The position numbers were made by a program, and so were the translations under genes. From an uncultured Roseicyclus sp. (GTDB lineage: Bacteria > Pseudomonadota > Alphaproteobacteria > Rhodobacterales > Rhodobacteraceae), in assembly GCA_947491935.1 (NCBI GenBank), contig CANLLF010000003.1, positions 434,001 to 498,000 on the forward strand: a DNA stretch of 64,000 bases, in the 5' to 3' direction. The notes beneath the pieces were generated by a model. That model ran no database searches. It was not told the DNA's origin and worked only from the letters and a program-made list of their open reading frames with translations. Numbering within the stretch: position 1 is the stretch's first letter; every line of letters starts with the position of its first letter. Positions 10,148 through 19,441 of this stretch are shown piece after piece.

Positions 10148-13100
10148 ATGGGTGTGCAGCAGGTCTCGCTTGACGATAAATTCGACCTTTCCAAATCACC
10201 GGTGCTTCTGAACGGCACCCAGGCGCTGGTGCGTCTGATGCTGATGCAGAAGGAACGCGACCGCGCGGCGGGGCTGAACACCGCGGGCCTCGTCTCCGGG
10301 TATCGCGGCTCACCGGTGGGCGGGGTGGACCTGCAGATGGCGCGTGCGCGCAAGCATCTCGATGCGGCGGATGTGGTGTTTCAGCCCGGCCTGAACGAGG
10401 ATCTGGCCGCCACGACCCATTGGGGCGCGCAACAGGCGGAACTGCGGGGCGAGGGCAAGTATGACGGCGTCTTTGGCCTCTGGTACGGCAAGGGCCCGGG
10501 CGTTGACCGTTCGGGTGACGTGATGCGCCACGTCAACATGGCGGGCACGTCCAGACATGGCGGCGTCATCATGGTGATGGGGGATGACCATACGGGCGAA
10601 AGCTCCACCGTGTGCCACCAATCCGACTGGGCCATGGTCGATGTGCATATGCCGGTTCTGAGCCCGGCGGGCGTTCAGGAAATCCTTGATTACGGCATCT
10701 ACGCCTACGCGCTGAGCCGCTATGCCGGCGTCTGGGTGGGCTTGAAGGCGGTGAAGGACAATGTGGAGGCGACGGCCGTTGTCGATGGCCGCCCCGACCG
10801 GATGAGCTTTGTGGAGCCGGAGTTCGACATGCCCGAAGGCGGGCTGAACATCCGCCTGAACGACCACTGGATCGCCCAGGAAGAGCGCCTGCTGGAACAC
10901 AAACGGTGGGCGGCAGAGGCGTTTTCCCACGCCAACAAGATGGACAAGCGCGTGCATGGGCGCGCCGGCGCCAAGATCGGGTTCGTGGCGGCGGGCAAGA
11001 ACTGGCTTGATCTGCTGTCCGCGCTGGAGGCGCTTGGTATTGATGAGGCGGAGGCCGAGACGCTTGGTATCACCACTTACAAGGTCGGCCAGACCTGGCC
11101 GCTTGATATGCGCGGATTCCACGATTGGGCCGAGGGTCTCGACCTGATTGTGGTGGTGGAAGAGAAGCGCAAGCTGATCGAGGTGCAGGTCAAGGAGGCG
11201 ATCTTTGACGACCGCAAAGGCCGCCGCGTCTATGGGTACAAGGATGGCAAGGGCCAAACGCTGTTCCCGCAGCATTTTGCGCTGGATCCGGCCGATATCG
11301 CGGTGAAGCTCGGCAATATCCTGATCGAAGAGGGTTGCGGCACCGAGCGTATCCGCGCCGGTATCTCCACGGTGGAAGAGGCGCGCCGCGCCACCAATGC
11401 GCCCGATCTGGCCAAGCGCACGCCTTGGTTCTGCTCTGGCTGCCCGCACAACTCCTCCACCAAGGTGCCCGAAGGCTCCCGCGCTGGGGCGGGCATCGGG
11501 TGCCACTTCATGGCGAAGTGGATGGATCGCGAGACCGAGGCCTATACCCATATGGGCGGCGAGGGTGTGAACTGGGTCGGTGAGGCGCCGTTTTCGACCC
11601 GCGATCACATGTTCCAGAACCTGGGCGAGGGCACGTATAACCATTCCGGCATCCTCGCGATCCGGGCGGCCTTGGCGGCAAAAACCAACATCACCTACAA
11701 GATCCTGTTCAACGATGCCGTCGCGATGACCGGCGGGCAGCAGAATGAAGGCGAGTTGGACCCGGCGCGGATCGCCCATGAGATCAAGGCGATGGGCGTG
11801 GAGAACATTGCGCTGGTCTATGACCCGAAGGAAGAGGTTGATTTCTCCGCCTTCCCCAAGGGTCTGGAGCGCCATGAACGCGACGACCTGATGAAGGTGC
11901 AGGAGGCGTTCCGGCACCACAAAGGCGTGTCGGCGATCATCTATGTGCAGACCTGCGCGGCAGAGAAACGGCGGCGGCGCAAGCGCGGCACCTTCCCCGA
12001 TATCGACAAGCGCGTGTTCATCAACACCGATGTCTGCGAGGGCTGCGGCGATTGCGGGGTGCAATCCAATTGCGTGTCGATTGTGCCGGTGGAAACCGAG
12101 CTGGGGCGGAAACGCGCCATCGATCAATCGACCTGCAACAAGGATTTTTCCTGCGTCAAAGGGTTTTGCCCCTCTTTCGTGACCCTAGAGGGCGCGGTGA
12201 TCAAGAAGGAGGCCTCGGCCTCGGTCGATCTGGACGGGCTGCCGGAGCCGGTTCTGCCCGTCATCAACGGCACGCACAACGTGCTTGTCACGGGGGTCGG
12301 CGGCACCGGCGTCGTGACCATCGGCGCTGTGATGGCGCAGGCGGCGCAGCTCGACGGCAAGGGTGCGGGCATGATCGAGATGGCGGGGCTGGCCCAAAAG
12401 GGCGGCGCGGTGGCGATCCACCTGCGGCTGGCCAACCGACCCGAAGACATCGCCGCGATCCGCGTGGGCGCGGGTGAGGCGGATACCGTCATCGGTGGTG
12501 ATCTGGTTGTGACCGGCGGCGCGAAGACGCTGGGGCAGATGAAAACGGGCCGCACCGGCGCAGCGGTGAACTCCCACGAAATCACTACAGGAGACTTCAC
12601 GCTCGATACGGAATTTAGCATTCCCGGCAAAGACTTGGAGGTCGCTCTTCAAGCGCGGTTGCGTGATCGGCTGACGCTGTTCGATGCAACGGAATTGGCC
12701 CGGATCCTGTTGGGCGACTCGATCTATTCGAACATGATGACGTTCGGGGCCGCCTGGCAGATGGGCCTTGTGCCGCTGAGCCACGACGCGATCAGCCGTG
12801 CGATCGAGATGAACGGCGCGGCGATCGAGGCCAACAAACAGGCGTTTGAGATGGGTCGGTGGGCCATTGTGAATCCGGCGGAGGTGGAGCGCCTGACAGT
12901 CTCGAACGTGGTGGCCAAACCCAAATCGCTCGACGAAAAGATCGCCTTCCGTGAGGCGCATTTGGTGGCCTATCAGGGCAAACGTCTGGCCAAGCGCTAC
13001 CGCAAGCTGGTCGATGGCGTGAGCGACCCGCGTCTGAAGGAGGCGGTGGCGAAGGGCTACCACAAGCTGCTCACCTATAAAGACGAATATGAGGTTGCGC

Positions 13101-13552
13101 GTCTGCATCTCGACACCGAAGCCAAGGCCCGCGAGACCTTTGGTGGGGACTTCAGGATGACCTACCACCTCGCCCCTCCGATCCTGCCGGGCAAGGACGC
13201 GGCGGGCCGCCCGAAAAAGCGGGAATTTGGCCCGTGGGTGGGCGGCGTTTACAAGATGCTCGCGGGCATGAAACGGCTGCGCGGGACACCCTTGGACGTG
13301 TTCGGCTATTCGGCGGAGCGCCGGACGGAGCGCGGCCTGATCAAGACCTATCAAGCCGACATGAGACGCTGGTTGCCGGAGGTCGGTGAGGAGCAAATGG
13401 ATGCGTTGGTGGCGCTGGCCGAATTGCCGTTGCAGATCCGCGGCTTTGGTCCGGTGAAGGAGAAGAACGCCGAAAAGGCGGCGAAGCAGCGCGCGGACCT
13501 GATCGCATTGCTTGAGGCGGACAGCACACCGGTTCGGCAAGCGGCCGAATAG
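10148..13552 (+). CDS. Indolepyruvate ferredoxin oxidoreductase, fused single-chain form
   Basis: This 1134-residue enzyme oxidatively decarboxylates aryl-pyruvates to acyl-CoA with ferredoxin as acceptor. The N-terminal two thirds hold the alpha-type pyrimidine and TPP-binding modules. A ferredoxin-like 4Fe-4S site is visible at CEGCGDCGVQSNC (residues about 629-641) and CNKDFSCVKGFC (about 663-675). The gamma domain begins at VLVTGVGGTGVVTIGAVMAQAA (about 713). The fused alpha-gamma architecture and length match the large bacterial form. A good ribosome site (GGGAGGAA) precedes the ATG. It is likely used in amino acid catabolism, and it stands alone, with 367 bases upstream and 179 downstream. 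Confidence 0.94.
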   Translation: MGVQQVSLDDKFDLSKSPVLLNGTQALVRLMLMQKERDRAAGLNTAGLVSGYRGSPVGGVDLQMARARKHLDAADVVFQPGLNEDLAATTHWGAQQAELRGEGKYDGVFGLWYGKGPGVDRSGDVMRHVNMAGTSRHGGVIMVMGDDHTGESSTVCHQSDWAMVDVHMPVLSPAGVQEILDYGIYAYALSRYAGVWVGLKAVKDNVEATAVVDGRPDRMSFVEPEFDMPEGGLNIRLNDHWIAQEERLLEHKRWAAEAFSHANKMDKRVHGRAGAKIGFVAAGKNWLDLLSALEALGIDEAEAETLGITTYKVGQTWPLDMRGFHDWAEGLDLIVVVEEKRKLIEVQVKEAIFDDRKGRRVYGYKDGKGQTLFPQHFALDPADIAVKLGNILIEEGCGTERIRAGISTVEEARRATNAPDLAKRTPWFCSGCPHNSSTKVPEGSRAGAGIGCHFMAKWMDRETEAYTHMGGEGVNWVGEAPFSTRDHMFQNLGEGTYNHSGILAIRAALAAKTNITYKILFNDAVAMTGGQQNEGELDPARIAHEIKAMGVENIALVYDPKEEVDFSAFPKGLERHERDDLMKVQEAFRHHKGVSAIIYVQTCAAEKRRRRKRGTFPDIDKRVFINTDVCEGCGDCGVQSNCVSIVPVETELGRKRAIDQSTCNKDFSCVKGFCPSFVTLEGAVIKKEASASVDLDGLPEPVLPVINGTHNVLVTGVGGTGVVTIGAVMAQAAQLDGKGAGMIEMAGLAQKGGAVAIHLRLANRPEDIAAIRVGAGEADTVIGGDLVVTGGAKTLGQMKTGRTGAAVNSHEITTGDFTLDTEFSIPGKDLEVALQARLRDRLTLFDATELARILLGDSIYSNMMTFGAAWQMGLVPLSHDAISRAIEMNGAAIEANKQAFEMGRWAIVNPAEVERLTVSNVVAKPKSLDEKIAFREAHLVAYQGKRLAKRYRKLVDGVSDPRLKEAVAKGYHKLLTYKDEYEVARLHLDTEAKARETFGGDFRMTYHLAPPILPGKDAAGRPKKREFGPWVGGVYKMLAGMKRLRGTPLDVFGYSAERRTERGLIKTYQADMRRWLPEVGEEQMDALVALAELPLQIRGFGPVKEKNAEKAAKQRADLIALLEADSTPVRQAAE

Positions 13553-13731
13553 CCCACCGGACCTTTCACGTCGGGGTTATGCCGGTGCCTTGGGGCGCGG
13601 CATCATGGTCTGAAAGGTGGGTGCGCGTGGGCGGGCGTTGATTTTCCGGATTTTTGAGAAGATGACGGGGCAGGGGCTTTTGCCGTGGCGCGTGCTGGGG
13701 TAGGCGCGGGCAGGGTTTCACGGAGGGGACA

Positions 13732-14556
13732 ATGCCGGAACTGTCTGAATTGGTGCCGATGCTGGTGCTGATCCTGGTGATCGGTGCCTTGGCGGGCGTG
13801 ATTGCGGGGCTGTTGGGCGTGGGCGGCGGCATCGTTCTTGTGCCCGCGTTTTTCTTTGCATTCGAGGGGCTTGGCTATGGCACCGAGGGCTTGATGCAGA
13901 TCTGTCTGGCGACGTCTCTGGCCACGATTGTCGTCACGTCGGTGCGGTCGGTTCTGGGGCACAACAAGAAGGGCGCGGTGGATTGGGAGATCCTGCGCCG
14001 CTGGGGCCCGGGCATCGCCATCGGCGCGGCTTTGGGCGTGGTGGTGGCATCGGGCCTGCGCAACGAGATTCTGATGGGGATCTTCGGGATCCTGGGCCTC
14101 GCGGTTGGCATATATATGGCGTTTGGCCGGTCGGACTGGCGGTTGGGTGATGCGATGCCGGGCGGGGTGGGGCGTGCCGTCGCGTCGCCCTCCCTGGGCT
14201 TTCTGTCGGTTCTGATGGGGATCGGCGGCGGGTCCTTCGGAGTGCCGATGATGACGCTTTACAACCAGCCGATCCACCGGGCCGTGGCGACGGCGGCGGG
14301 GTTCGGCGTGATCATCGCGGTGCCCTCGGTGATCGGGTTCCTGTTGATCAGCGGTGAGGGCGCGAACCGGCCACCCTTCACCATCGGGCAGGTGAACCTG
14401 GTGGCCTTTGCGGTTGTGGTGGCGATGACGCTGATCACCACACCTTTGGGCGTGAAGCTGGCCCATGCGATGGATCCCAAGCCCCTGAAACGCGTCTTTG
14501 CGGTGTTCATCATGGTGATGGCGGCGAACATGTTGCGCCGCGCCCTGGGGTTTTGA
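13732..14556 (+). CDS. TauE/SafE-family sulfite or organic-anion exporter
   Basis: The 274-residue protein has about eight membrane helices and the TauE/SafE signature at its start (LVIGALAGVIAGLLGVGGGIVLVPAFF), repeated in degenerate form in the second half (SPSLGFLSVLMGIGGGSFGVPMMTLY). The two GxGGG loops mark the family's internal duplication. Members export sulfite, sulfoacetate or similar anions across the inner membrane, and the substrate here is unknown. The start follows ACGGAGGGG. Its stop overlaps the start of the next gene by 4 bases, so the two are translated together. Confidence 0.9.
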   Translation: MPELSELVPMLVLILVIGALAGVIAGLLGVGGGIVLVPAFFFAFEGLGYGTEGLMQICLATSLATIVVTSVRSVLGHNKKGAVDWEILRRWGPGIAIGAALGVVVASGLRNEILMGIFGILGLAVGIYMAFGRSDWRLGDAMPGGVGRAVASPSLGFLSVLMGIGGGSFGVPMMTLYNQPIHRAVATAAGFGVIIAVPSVIGFLLISGEGANRPPFTIGQVNLVAFAVVVAMTLITTPLGVKLAHAMDPKPLKRVFAVFIMVMAANMLRRALGF

Positions 14557-15332
14557 GCTGGCTTGAAAACGGCTGGCAGGTGTTCGGGGTCGAGCCCGAT
14601 GTGAGTGCCTGGGTTGAGGACGTGCGCGGGCCCGCCATAGCGACCTCGCGTGACCCGGCGCTGCGGGCCGCGTGGCTCCGCCATGGTGGGACGTGGTTTG
14701 TCGGCGTTGATGCGTTGGGCAACGATGAGGCTGGACGGGTGGGCGCGGGGCCGGCCTTTGGCGGCGCGGCGTATCGGGCGGCGTCGGAGGTCACCGCGGT
14801 GACGCAGCTTCACCTCGCCCAGATTTCGATTACCTTTCCCGGCTACCCGTTGCGGGATGCCGATGGAAGCGAGGCCGCGCATCGGTTTCGGCGGCGGCGG
14901 GATGCGGCGCATCTGGACGGGCTGCTGCCCGTAGGGCCAGAGAAACGGCGCCATCTGCGGGAACCCCATGCCTGGATTCTCGGGATCGCGCTGACCGAGG
15001 CGGAGGCCGAGGCCGCGCCGCTTGTCGTCTGGGAGGGAAGCCATCGCGTGGTCCGGGTGGCCTTTAAACAGGCGTTTCGAGGGATCGCGCCGAAGGTTTG
15101 GGGCGATGTGGACGTGACCGAGATCTACAAGGCGACGCGCGCGACGGTCTTCGAGACCTGCGCCCGGCGCGAAGTGCCGTTACAGGTGGGTGAAACCGTT
15201 CTGCTGCACCGGATGGTCATCCATGGGGTGGCGCCCTGGGCGGATGGCGCAGAGGCCGACCCGGAGGGCCGGGCTATTGCGTATTTCCGGCCGTGTTTCG
15301 GCGATCCTGCAGATTGGCTCAGCTGCCCCTGA
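14553..15332 (+). CDS. PhyH-like (2-oxoglutarate/Fe(II) dioxygenase-type) protein, coupled to TauE
   Basis: I do not know a characterised homologue for this 259-residue protein. The sequence fits the facial-triad layout of phytanoyl-CoA dioxygenase relatives: HLD at residues 120-122 (HxD), PLVVWEGSHRVV (156-167) like the conserved PL-x-x-x-x-GSHR segment, a distal histidine in LLHRMVIHG (His219 or His224), and arginines at 240-246. The role is inferred from these motifs only. The TTG start overlaps the TauE stop (TTGA), giving tight coupling. It ends directly against the convergent DUF2945 gene with no spacer. Confidence 0.65.
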   Translation: MSWLENGWQVFGVEPDVSAWVEDVRGPAIATSRDPALRAAWLRHGGTWFVGVDALGNDEAGRVGAGPAFGGAAYRAASEVTAVTQLHLAQISITFPGYPLRDADGSEAAHRFRRRRDAAHLDGLLPVGPEKRRHLREPHAWILGIALTEAEAEAAPLVVWEGSHRVVRVAFKQAFRGIAPKVWGDVDVTEIYKATRATVFETCARREVPLQVGETVLLHRMVIHGVAPWADGAEADPEGRAIAYFRPCFGDPADWLSCP

Positions 15333-15551
15333 TCAGCTGGCCTTGCGCACTTCTGAGCTGAGCTTCAGCACGCCATCACCGTCGTCTTGCTCGATGTAAA
15401 GCGCGGGATCGTCGTCGGAGCCGTTGCGCGTCACCTCGCTGCCCTGCAATTTTCGTGTGATGGATTGAGTGTAGGTTTTCTGAACCTTGCCGGTGGCGGT
15501 GCCGTTGCCCCAATCCCATTCCACCTTGTCGCCCTGGCTGTAGCTGGCCAT
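15333..15551 (-). CDS. DUF2945 (hypervirulence-associated, Tudor-like) small protein
   Basis: This 72-residue protein matches the DUF2945 pattern: GDKVEWDWGNGTATGKVQKTYT, then a KLQGSEVTRNGSDDDPALYIEQDD core and a C-terminal basic SSEVRKA. These proteins are small, SH3/Tudor-like and widespread, and their biochemical role is unknown. The ATG at 15551 has AAGGAG 8 bases upstream. A longer frame exists upstream but would overlap the DUF1289 gene and lacks any conserved character. Confidence 0.85.
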   Translation of the reverse strand: MASYSQGDKVEWDWGNGTATGKVQKTYTQSITRKLQGSEVTRNGSDDDPALYIEQDDGDGVLKLSSEVRKAS

Positions 15552-15616
15552 CTGTTCGCTCCTTCGATTTGCCGTGTCCGAAGCAAAACGCAGGGGGGCG
15601 GATGTGGTTCCGAGGC

Positions 15617-15856
15617 TCAGACCTTGCGTTTGAGGCGCGCGGCGCGACCGCCCCGACGCTTCTGCAATTGCGCGCGCCGTTCGGGCAGGGTGGCCATCAC
15701 CTCGGCCCGGGCCTCGCGGCCCATCTTGGTCCATTGGGTGATCTCATCGATGGAGCGCAGGCACCCCGTGCAGATGCGCGCCTCGGGATGAACCACGCAG
15801 ATCTTGACGCAGGGGGATTGGATCTCGTCCCGCTTCCAGATGTCGTCCGCCATCAT
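15617..15856 (-). CDS. DUF1289 small cysteine protein
   Basis: The 79-residue protein shows the DUF1289 pattern SPCVKICVVHPEARICTGCLRSIDEITQW, with four cysteines in a C-x4-C-x8-C-x2-C layout that could bind iron-sulfur or zinc, followed by a basic tail (KRRGGRAARLKRKV). The function is unknown. Its start overlaps the ruvX stop by 4 bases, so it is the third gene of a ccmI-ruvX-DUF1289 unit. Confidence 0.9.
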   Translation of the reverse strand: MMADDIWKRDEIQSPCVKICVVHPEARICTGCLRSIDEITQWTKMGREARAEVMATLPERRAQLQKRRGGRAARLKRKV

Positions 15857-16335
15857 CCAGCCCTCACATGGCGCAACCGGTCCAGCGCGCCTTGCAGGAT
15901 ATAACCCGCCGCGACGGCATCGATCACCTCTGCGCGACGTTTTCGGGTCGTATCCGCCTCCAACAGTGCCTTTTCTGCCGCAACCGTGCTGAGCCGTTCA
16001 TCCCAGAACGCCAGCGGAAGATCCGCGAAATCGGCGCGGCGCGACAGGTTCTGGGCAAAACCGCGGGTGGACTGGGCGCGGGGGCCTTCGGAGCCATCCA
16101 TGTTGCGCGGCAGGCCAAGGATGAGGCCGCCAACCTCGTGCTTTGCCACGAGGGCCCACAAGGCCTCGGCATCGAGCCCGAACTTTTTGCGCTTGATCGT
16201 TTCCAGCGCGGTGGCGGAGTTCAAAAGCCGATCCGACAGGGCCACGCCGATGGTCTTGGTGCCCAGATCGAGGCCGATCAGGCCGCGCATCGGGGGCAGG
16301 GCCGTCGCGAACTCTTCCAGATCGGCGCAGATCAC
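15853..16335 (-). CDS. ruvX: RuvX/YqgF RNase H-like protein (16S rRNA processing or putative Holliday junction resolvase)
   Basis: The 160-residue protein has the YqgF RNase H-like core: LIGLDLGTKTIGVALSD near the N-terminus with the first catalytic Asp, GLPRNMDGSEGPRAQ in the middle, and FWDERLSTVAAEKALLEADTTRKRRAEVIDAVAAGYILQ near the end with the DERLST and final acidic residues. E. coli YqgF processes the 5' end of pre-16S rRNA. The start overlaps the ccmI stop (ATGA). A second ATG at 16290 would also retain the whole domain. Confidence 0.92.
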   Translation of the reverse strand: MICADLEEFATALPPMRGLIGLDLGTKTIGVALSDRLLNSATALETIKRKKFGLDAEALWALVAKHEVGGLILGLPRNMDGSEGPRAQSTRGFAQNLSRRADFADLPLAFWDERLSTVAAEKALLEADTTRKRRAEVIDAVAAGYILQGALDRLRHVRAG

Positions 16336-17561
16336 GGCTGCCCCGCCCGCGCCATGGCCGCACGGAACGCATCGTCAATCACCTCAAGCGCTTCGGGGAA
16401 ATCGGCAAAGACGCTCAAGGCATCATCGTGAACGATCTGTGCCGCGTTTGTCCGGCCCAGAACGCCATAGGCGGTGATCAGTTGCGCCCAATCCTGCGGA
16501 GTGCCGCCTTCGGTGGCCAGTCGGTCGGCCAGGCCTTCGACCATGCTTTCGATCATCGCCTGCTGCGCCTCGGGGTCGAGGCCGTCCATCGCCGCCATCT
16601 CGGCCGCGGACGGGCCGCGAGGACGGTCGAAGAGGGCGGGATCAAGCTCTACCCCAGCGGCGAAGGCCACATCGCCGATCTGCTGGCGGATCGCGGGCAC
16701 CCAGGGCGCATCGGGGCGGCTTTCCGAGAGCAGGTTGGCCCAGATCGGCAGCGCCAGATCCGGACGGCCCTGTTGGGCATACATTTCGCCAGCATAGTAG
16801 CGCCCGGTGCCATCGCGGGGGACCATCTCAAGCCCGGTACGCAGGGCGGCCTCGGCCTCGGGCGAGACGTAGCCACCGGCAGCAAAGATCATCATCTCGG
16901 CCAGATCGATATGGTGCCGCCCGGTCACGTCATCGCCCAGAAGCTCGATCAATCGCGCCTGGGCATGGCGCGCGGCGCGGAAATTGCCAAGCATCGCTTC
17001 GTTGGCGGCCAGAAGCGTGAGGCCTTCGGTATCATCGGGCCGCCGTTCCAGCACGGTGCGCAATTGCTCGACGAGGGCAAGGCGCTCGGCGTCGACCTCG
17101 GGGCCGGGACGCTCGGGCACCTGCTCTTCGGCCAGAGCCTGCGACGGGCGGTTCTCCCGCGCGGTTTCGATCAGGGAGATCCGCTCGCCAATGGGCAGAT
17201 CCGGGTAGCCCGGCGCGCCGATCACGGAATAAACCCAGACGGCACCTGCGACCGTTGCCACAAGGCCGAGGCCGACCAGCGCGATGCCGCCCGCCGACGC
17301 CTTGGGCGCCTCTTGCTGGCCGGACACAGCGCGGTCGGCCTCAAGAATGCGGCGGCTCACCTCGGTGCGGGCGCGGACGGCTTCCTCTTCGCTCAGGGTG
17401 CCGCGGGCGACGTCGCGATCCAGCTCGCGCAACTGGTCGCGATAGACACGCAGATCATAGGCGGCCGAGGGCGCCTCGTTCACAGGCGGCCGGCGCGCCG
17501 CCAGGAGGACAAGCGCCGCCACGACCACGCAGATAAAGCCGACGGCAATCCAGAACGCCAT
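16332..17561 (-). CDS. ccmI: Cytochrome c maturation protein CcmI
   Basis: CcmI delivers apocytochrome c to the heme ligation complex at the periplasmic face of the inner membrane. The 409-residue protein starts with a membrane helix (FWIAVGFICVVVAALVLLAA), has a cytoplasmic loop with YDLRVYRDQLRELDRDVARGTLSEEEAVRARTEVSRRIL, which is diagnostic for CcmI, a second helix near residue 100, and a periplasmic TPR-type domain. Length is typical. It heads the minus-strand unit with ruvX and DUF1289, and its start faces soxB across 213 bases. Two c-type cytochromes that would depend on it lie at 49.6-51.0 kb. Confidence 0.93.
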   Translation of the reverse strand: MAFWIAVGFICVVVAALVLLAARRPPVNEAPSAAYDLRVYRDQLRELDRDVARGTLSEEEAVRARTEVSRRILEADRAVSGQQEAPKASAGGIALVGLGLVATVAGAVWVYSVIGAPGYPDLPIGERISLIETARENRPSQALAEEQVPERPGPEVDAERLALVEQLRTVLERRPDDTEGLTLLAANEAMLGNFRAARHAQARLIELLGDDVTGRHHIDLAEMMIFAAGGYVSPEAEAALRTGLEMVPRDGTGRYYAGEMYAQQGRPDLALPIWANLLSESRPDAPWVPAIRQQIGDVAFAAGVELDPALFDRPRGPSAAEMAAMDGLDPEAQQAMIESMVEGLADRLATEGGTPQDWAQLITAYGVLGRTNAAQIVHDDALSVFADFPEALEVIDDAFRAAMARAGQP

Positions 17562-17774
17562 TGCGCGTGTCCCCTTCCCGTTAGGTGTCGAGTGTCACAT
17601 AAGCTGCGCCACAGCGCAGGAAAACCCGTCACTGCGTCACATCTGCGACACGGGCGCAGCGCCGGGCGCGACAACATGGCCAAGGGTCGCAAATTGCCCT
17701 TTTTGCGTCGCGCGCAGTATCCTCTTTTTTTCCGTCCCGCCCCAAAGCGAATGGGACAAGTCCGGAGCCCGTCC

Positions 17775-19019
17775 ATGCGCAAGTATTCCGCCTTTGCCAT
17801 TGCCCGCGAAGCGGCCCGCCACCACAGCGGATGGGAGCGCGCGTGGCGCTCTCCGGCGCCGAAACCTTCCTATGACGTGATCATCGTGGGGGCCGGGGGC
17901 CATGGCCTGGCAAGTGCCTATTATCTGGGCAAGAATTTCGGCATCACCAATGTGGCCGTGATCGAAAAGGGCTGGCTTGGCGGCGGCAATACGGGGCGCA
18001 ACACCACGATCATCCGGTCGAATTACCTGCAAGATCCGTCGGCCGCGATCTACGAGAAATCCCGGTCGCTTTACGAGACGCTGAGTCAGGATCTGAACTA
18101 CAACATCATGTTCAGCCCGCGCGGTGTGATCATGCTGGCCCAGACCCATCACGAGGTGCGCGGCTATCTGCGCACGGCCCATGCCAATGCGCTGCAAGGC
18201 GTCGAGACGCGGTTCATCGACAAGCACGAGGTCAAGAAGCTTGTCCCGATCATGAATATCGAAGGCCCGCGTTACCCGGTGCTTGGCGGGCTCTGGCAGC
18301 CGCGCGGCGGCACCGCGCGCCACGATGCGGTTGCCTGGGGTTACGCGCGGGCGTGTTCGCATATGGGGATGGACATCATCCAGCAGACCGAGGTGACGGG
18401 CATCAAGCGCGAGGGTGGGGCCGTTGCGGGCGTCGAAACGACAAAAGGCTTCATCGGCTGCAAGAAACTCGGCGTTGTCGTGGCGGGCCATTCCGGCGTG
18501 CTGGCCGAGATGGCGGGCTTCCGTCTGCCGCTGGAATCCGTGGCGCTTCAGGCGCTGGTGTCTGAGCCGATCAAGCCGATCATGGATGTGGTCGTAATGG
18601 CCAACACGGTTCACGGCTACATGTCGCAATCCGATAAGGGCGAGATGGTGATCGGCGGCGGGACGGACAGCCACAACAACTATACCCAGCGCGGCTCGTT
18701 CCATCATATCGAGGAAACCGTGCGCGCGCTGATCGAGACCTTCCCGATGCTGTCGCGCCTGAAGATGCTGCGGCAATGGGGTGGGATCGTGGACGTGACG
18801 GGAGATCGCTCGCCGATCCTGTCGAAAACGCCGGTCGAGAATATGTTCATCAATTGCGGCTGGGGCACCGGCGGTTTCAAGGCAATCCCGGGATCGGGCT
18901 GGGGCTTTGCGGAGCTGATGGCGAAGGGACACTCACCGCTCACGGCAGAGTTCGGGATGGAGCGCTTCCGCGAGGGCCGCTTCATTGATGAATCCGTTGC
19001 GGCGGGGGTGGCGCATTGA
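17775..19019 (+). CDS. soxB: Sarcosine oxidase subunit beta
   Basis: SoxB carries the FAD and covalent FMN that oxidise sarcosine in the heterotetrameric enzyme. The 414-residue protein has the Rossmann motif VIIVGAGGHGLASAYYLG (residues 35-52), and WQPRGGTARHDAVAWGYA contains His183, the probable FMN attachment site by analogy with the family. Length matches family members. The frame is open far upstream, but that part lies opposite ccmI. The ATG at 17775 gives the conserved family N-terminus MRKYSAFAIAREA. First gene of the sox cluster, divergent from ccmI. Confidence 0.96.
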   Translation: MRKYSAFAIAREAARHHSGWERAWRSPAPKPSYDVIIVGAGGHGLASAYYLGKNFGITNVAVIEKGWLGGGNTGRNTTIIRSNYLQDPSAAIYEKSRSLYETLSQDLNYNIMFSPRGVIMLAQTHHEVRGYLRTAHANALQGVETRFIDKHEVKKLVPIMNIEGPRYPVLGGLWQPRGGTARHDAVAWGYARACSHMGMDIIQQTEVTGIKREGGAVAGVETTKGFIGCKKLGVVVAGHSGVLAEMAGFRLPLESVALQALVSEPIKPIMDVVVMANTVHGYMSQSDKGEMVIGGGTDSHNNYTQRGSFHHIEETVRALIETFPMLSRLKMLRQWGGIVDVTGDRSPILSKTPVENMFINCGWGTGGFKAIPGSGWGFAELMAKGHSPLTAEFGMERFREGRFIDESVAAGVAH

Positions 19020-19113
19020 TGCGGGTCCCGTCGTATCGTTGGCAAAAAAGTTGGAACCCGGCGGCGGGTGTCTCCGTTATCTGTGCAGACCACACAGAAT
19101 TTGGAGATGTATT

Positions 19114-19395
19114 ATGGCTGACAATACAACGCATATCGAGCGCCGAGAGATCGAACGCACCGGCGGCAACGGCGGTATGGGCTTCATCCTGGGGGCCGTC
19201 GTCGTTGCTTTGGCCGTCGTCGCATATTTTGTGTTTGTCGGCTCGCCCGACACGTCGGGCCCGGCCGCATCGGGCGGTGACAGCACATCGCTCAGTGTTA
19301 CCGTCGAGGGCGGCGGTGAAGCTGCTCCGGCCGCTGACGCCGGTGGTGAGGCCGCATCCGCCGAAAGTGGCGCAGCCGTGTCGTCCGACCAGTAA
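19114..19395 (+). CDS. Tiny single-pass membrane protein with Ala/Gly/Glu tail (sox cluster, first)
   Basis: This 93-residue protein has a short polar N-terminus, one strong hydrophobic helix (residues about 22-42, GFILGAVVVALAVVAYFVFVG) and a 50-residue low-complexity tail rich in Ala, Gly, Glu, Ser and Asp. I know no named family. GGAG sits 7 bases before the ATG, and codon use is like its neighbours. It lies 94 bases after soxB and is followed by a terminator hairpin, so it may end the soxB transcript. A second protein of the same design follows at 19660. Confidence 0.75.
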   Translation: MADNTTHIERREIERTGGNGGMGFILGAVVVALAVVAYFVFVGSPDTSGPAASGGDSTSLSVTVEGGGEAAPAADAGGEAASAESGAAVSSDQ

Positions 19396-19415
19396 ATTCA
19401 GGTATTTCTGCGTTG

Positions 19416-19441
19416 AAACGGCCCCGTCTGCGGGGCCGTTT
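19416..19441 (+). terminator. Intrinsic terminator after the first small membrane protein
   Basis: A perfect 11-bp stem, AAACGGCCCCG and CGGGGCCGTTT, encloses the 4-base loop TCTG and lies 21 bases past the stop. The following T-run is short (three), so termination may be partial. It divides soxB from soxD/A/G transcriptionally. Confidence 0.65.

Noticed and set aside
10310-12127. 605-codon open frame on the minus strand inside the indolepyruvate oxidoreductase gene
   Set aside because: Shadow frame of a GC-rich gene on the other strand. It is rich in His, Arg and Gly and has no family resemblance.
16428-17774. Long open frame extending soxB upstream (total 863 codons)
   Set aside because: It runs opposite ccmI throughout and shows no recognisable protein character. 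The conserved SoxB N-terminus begins at the ATG at 17775.
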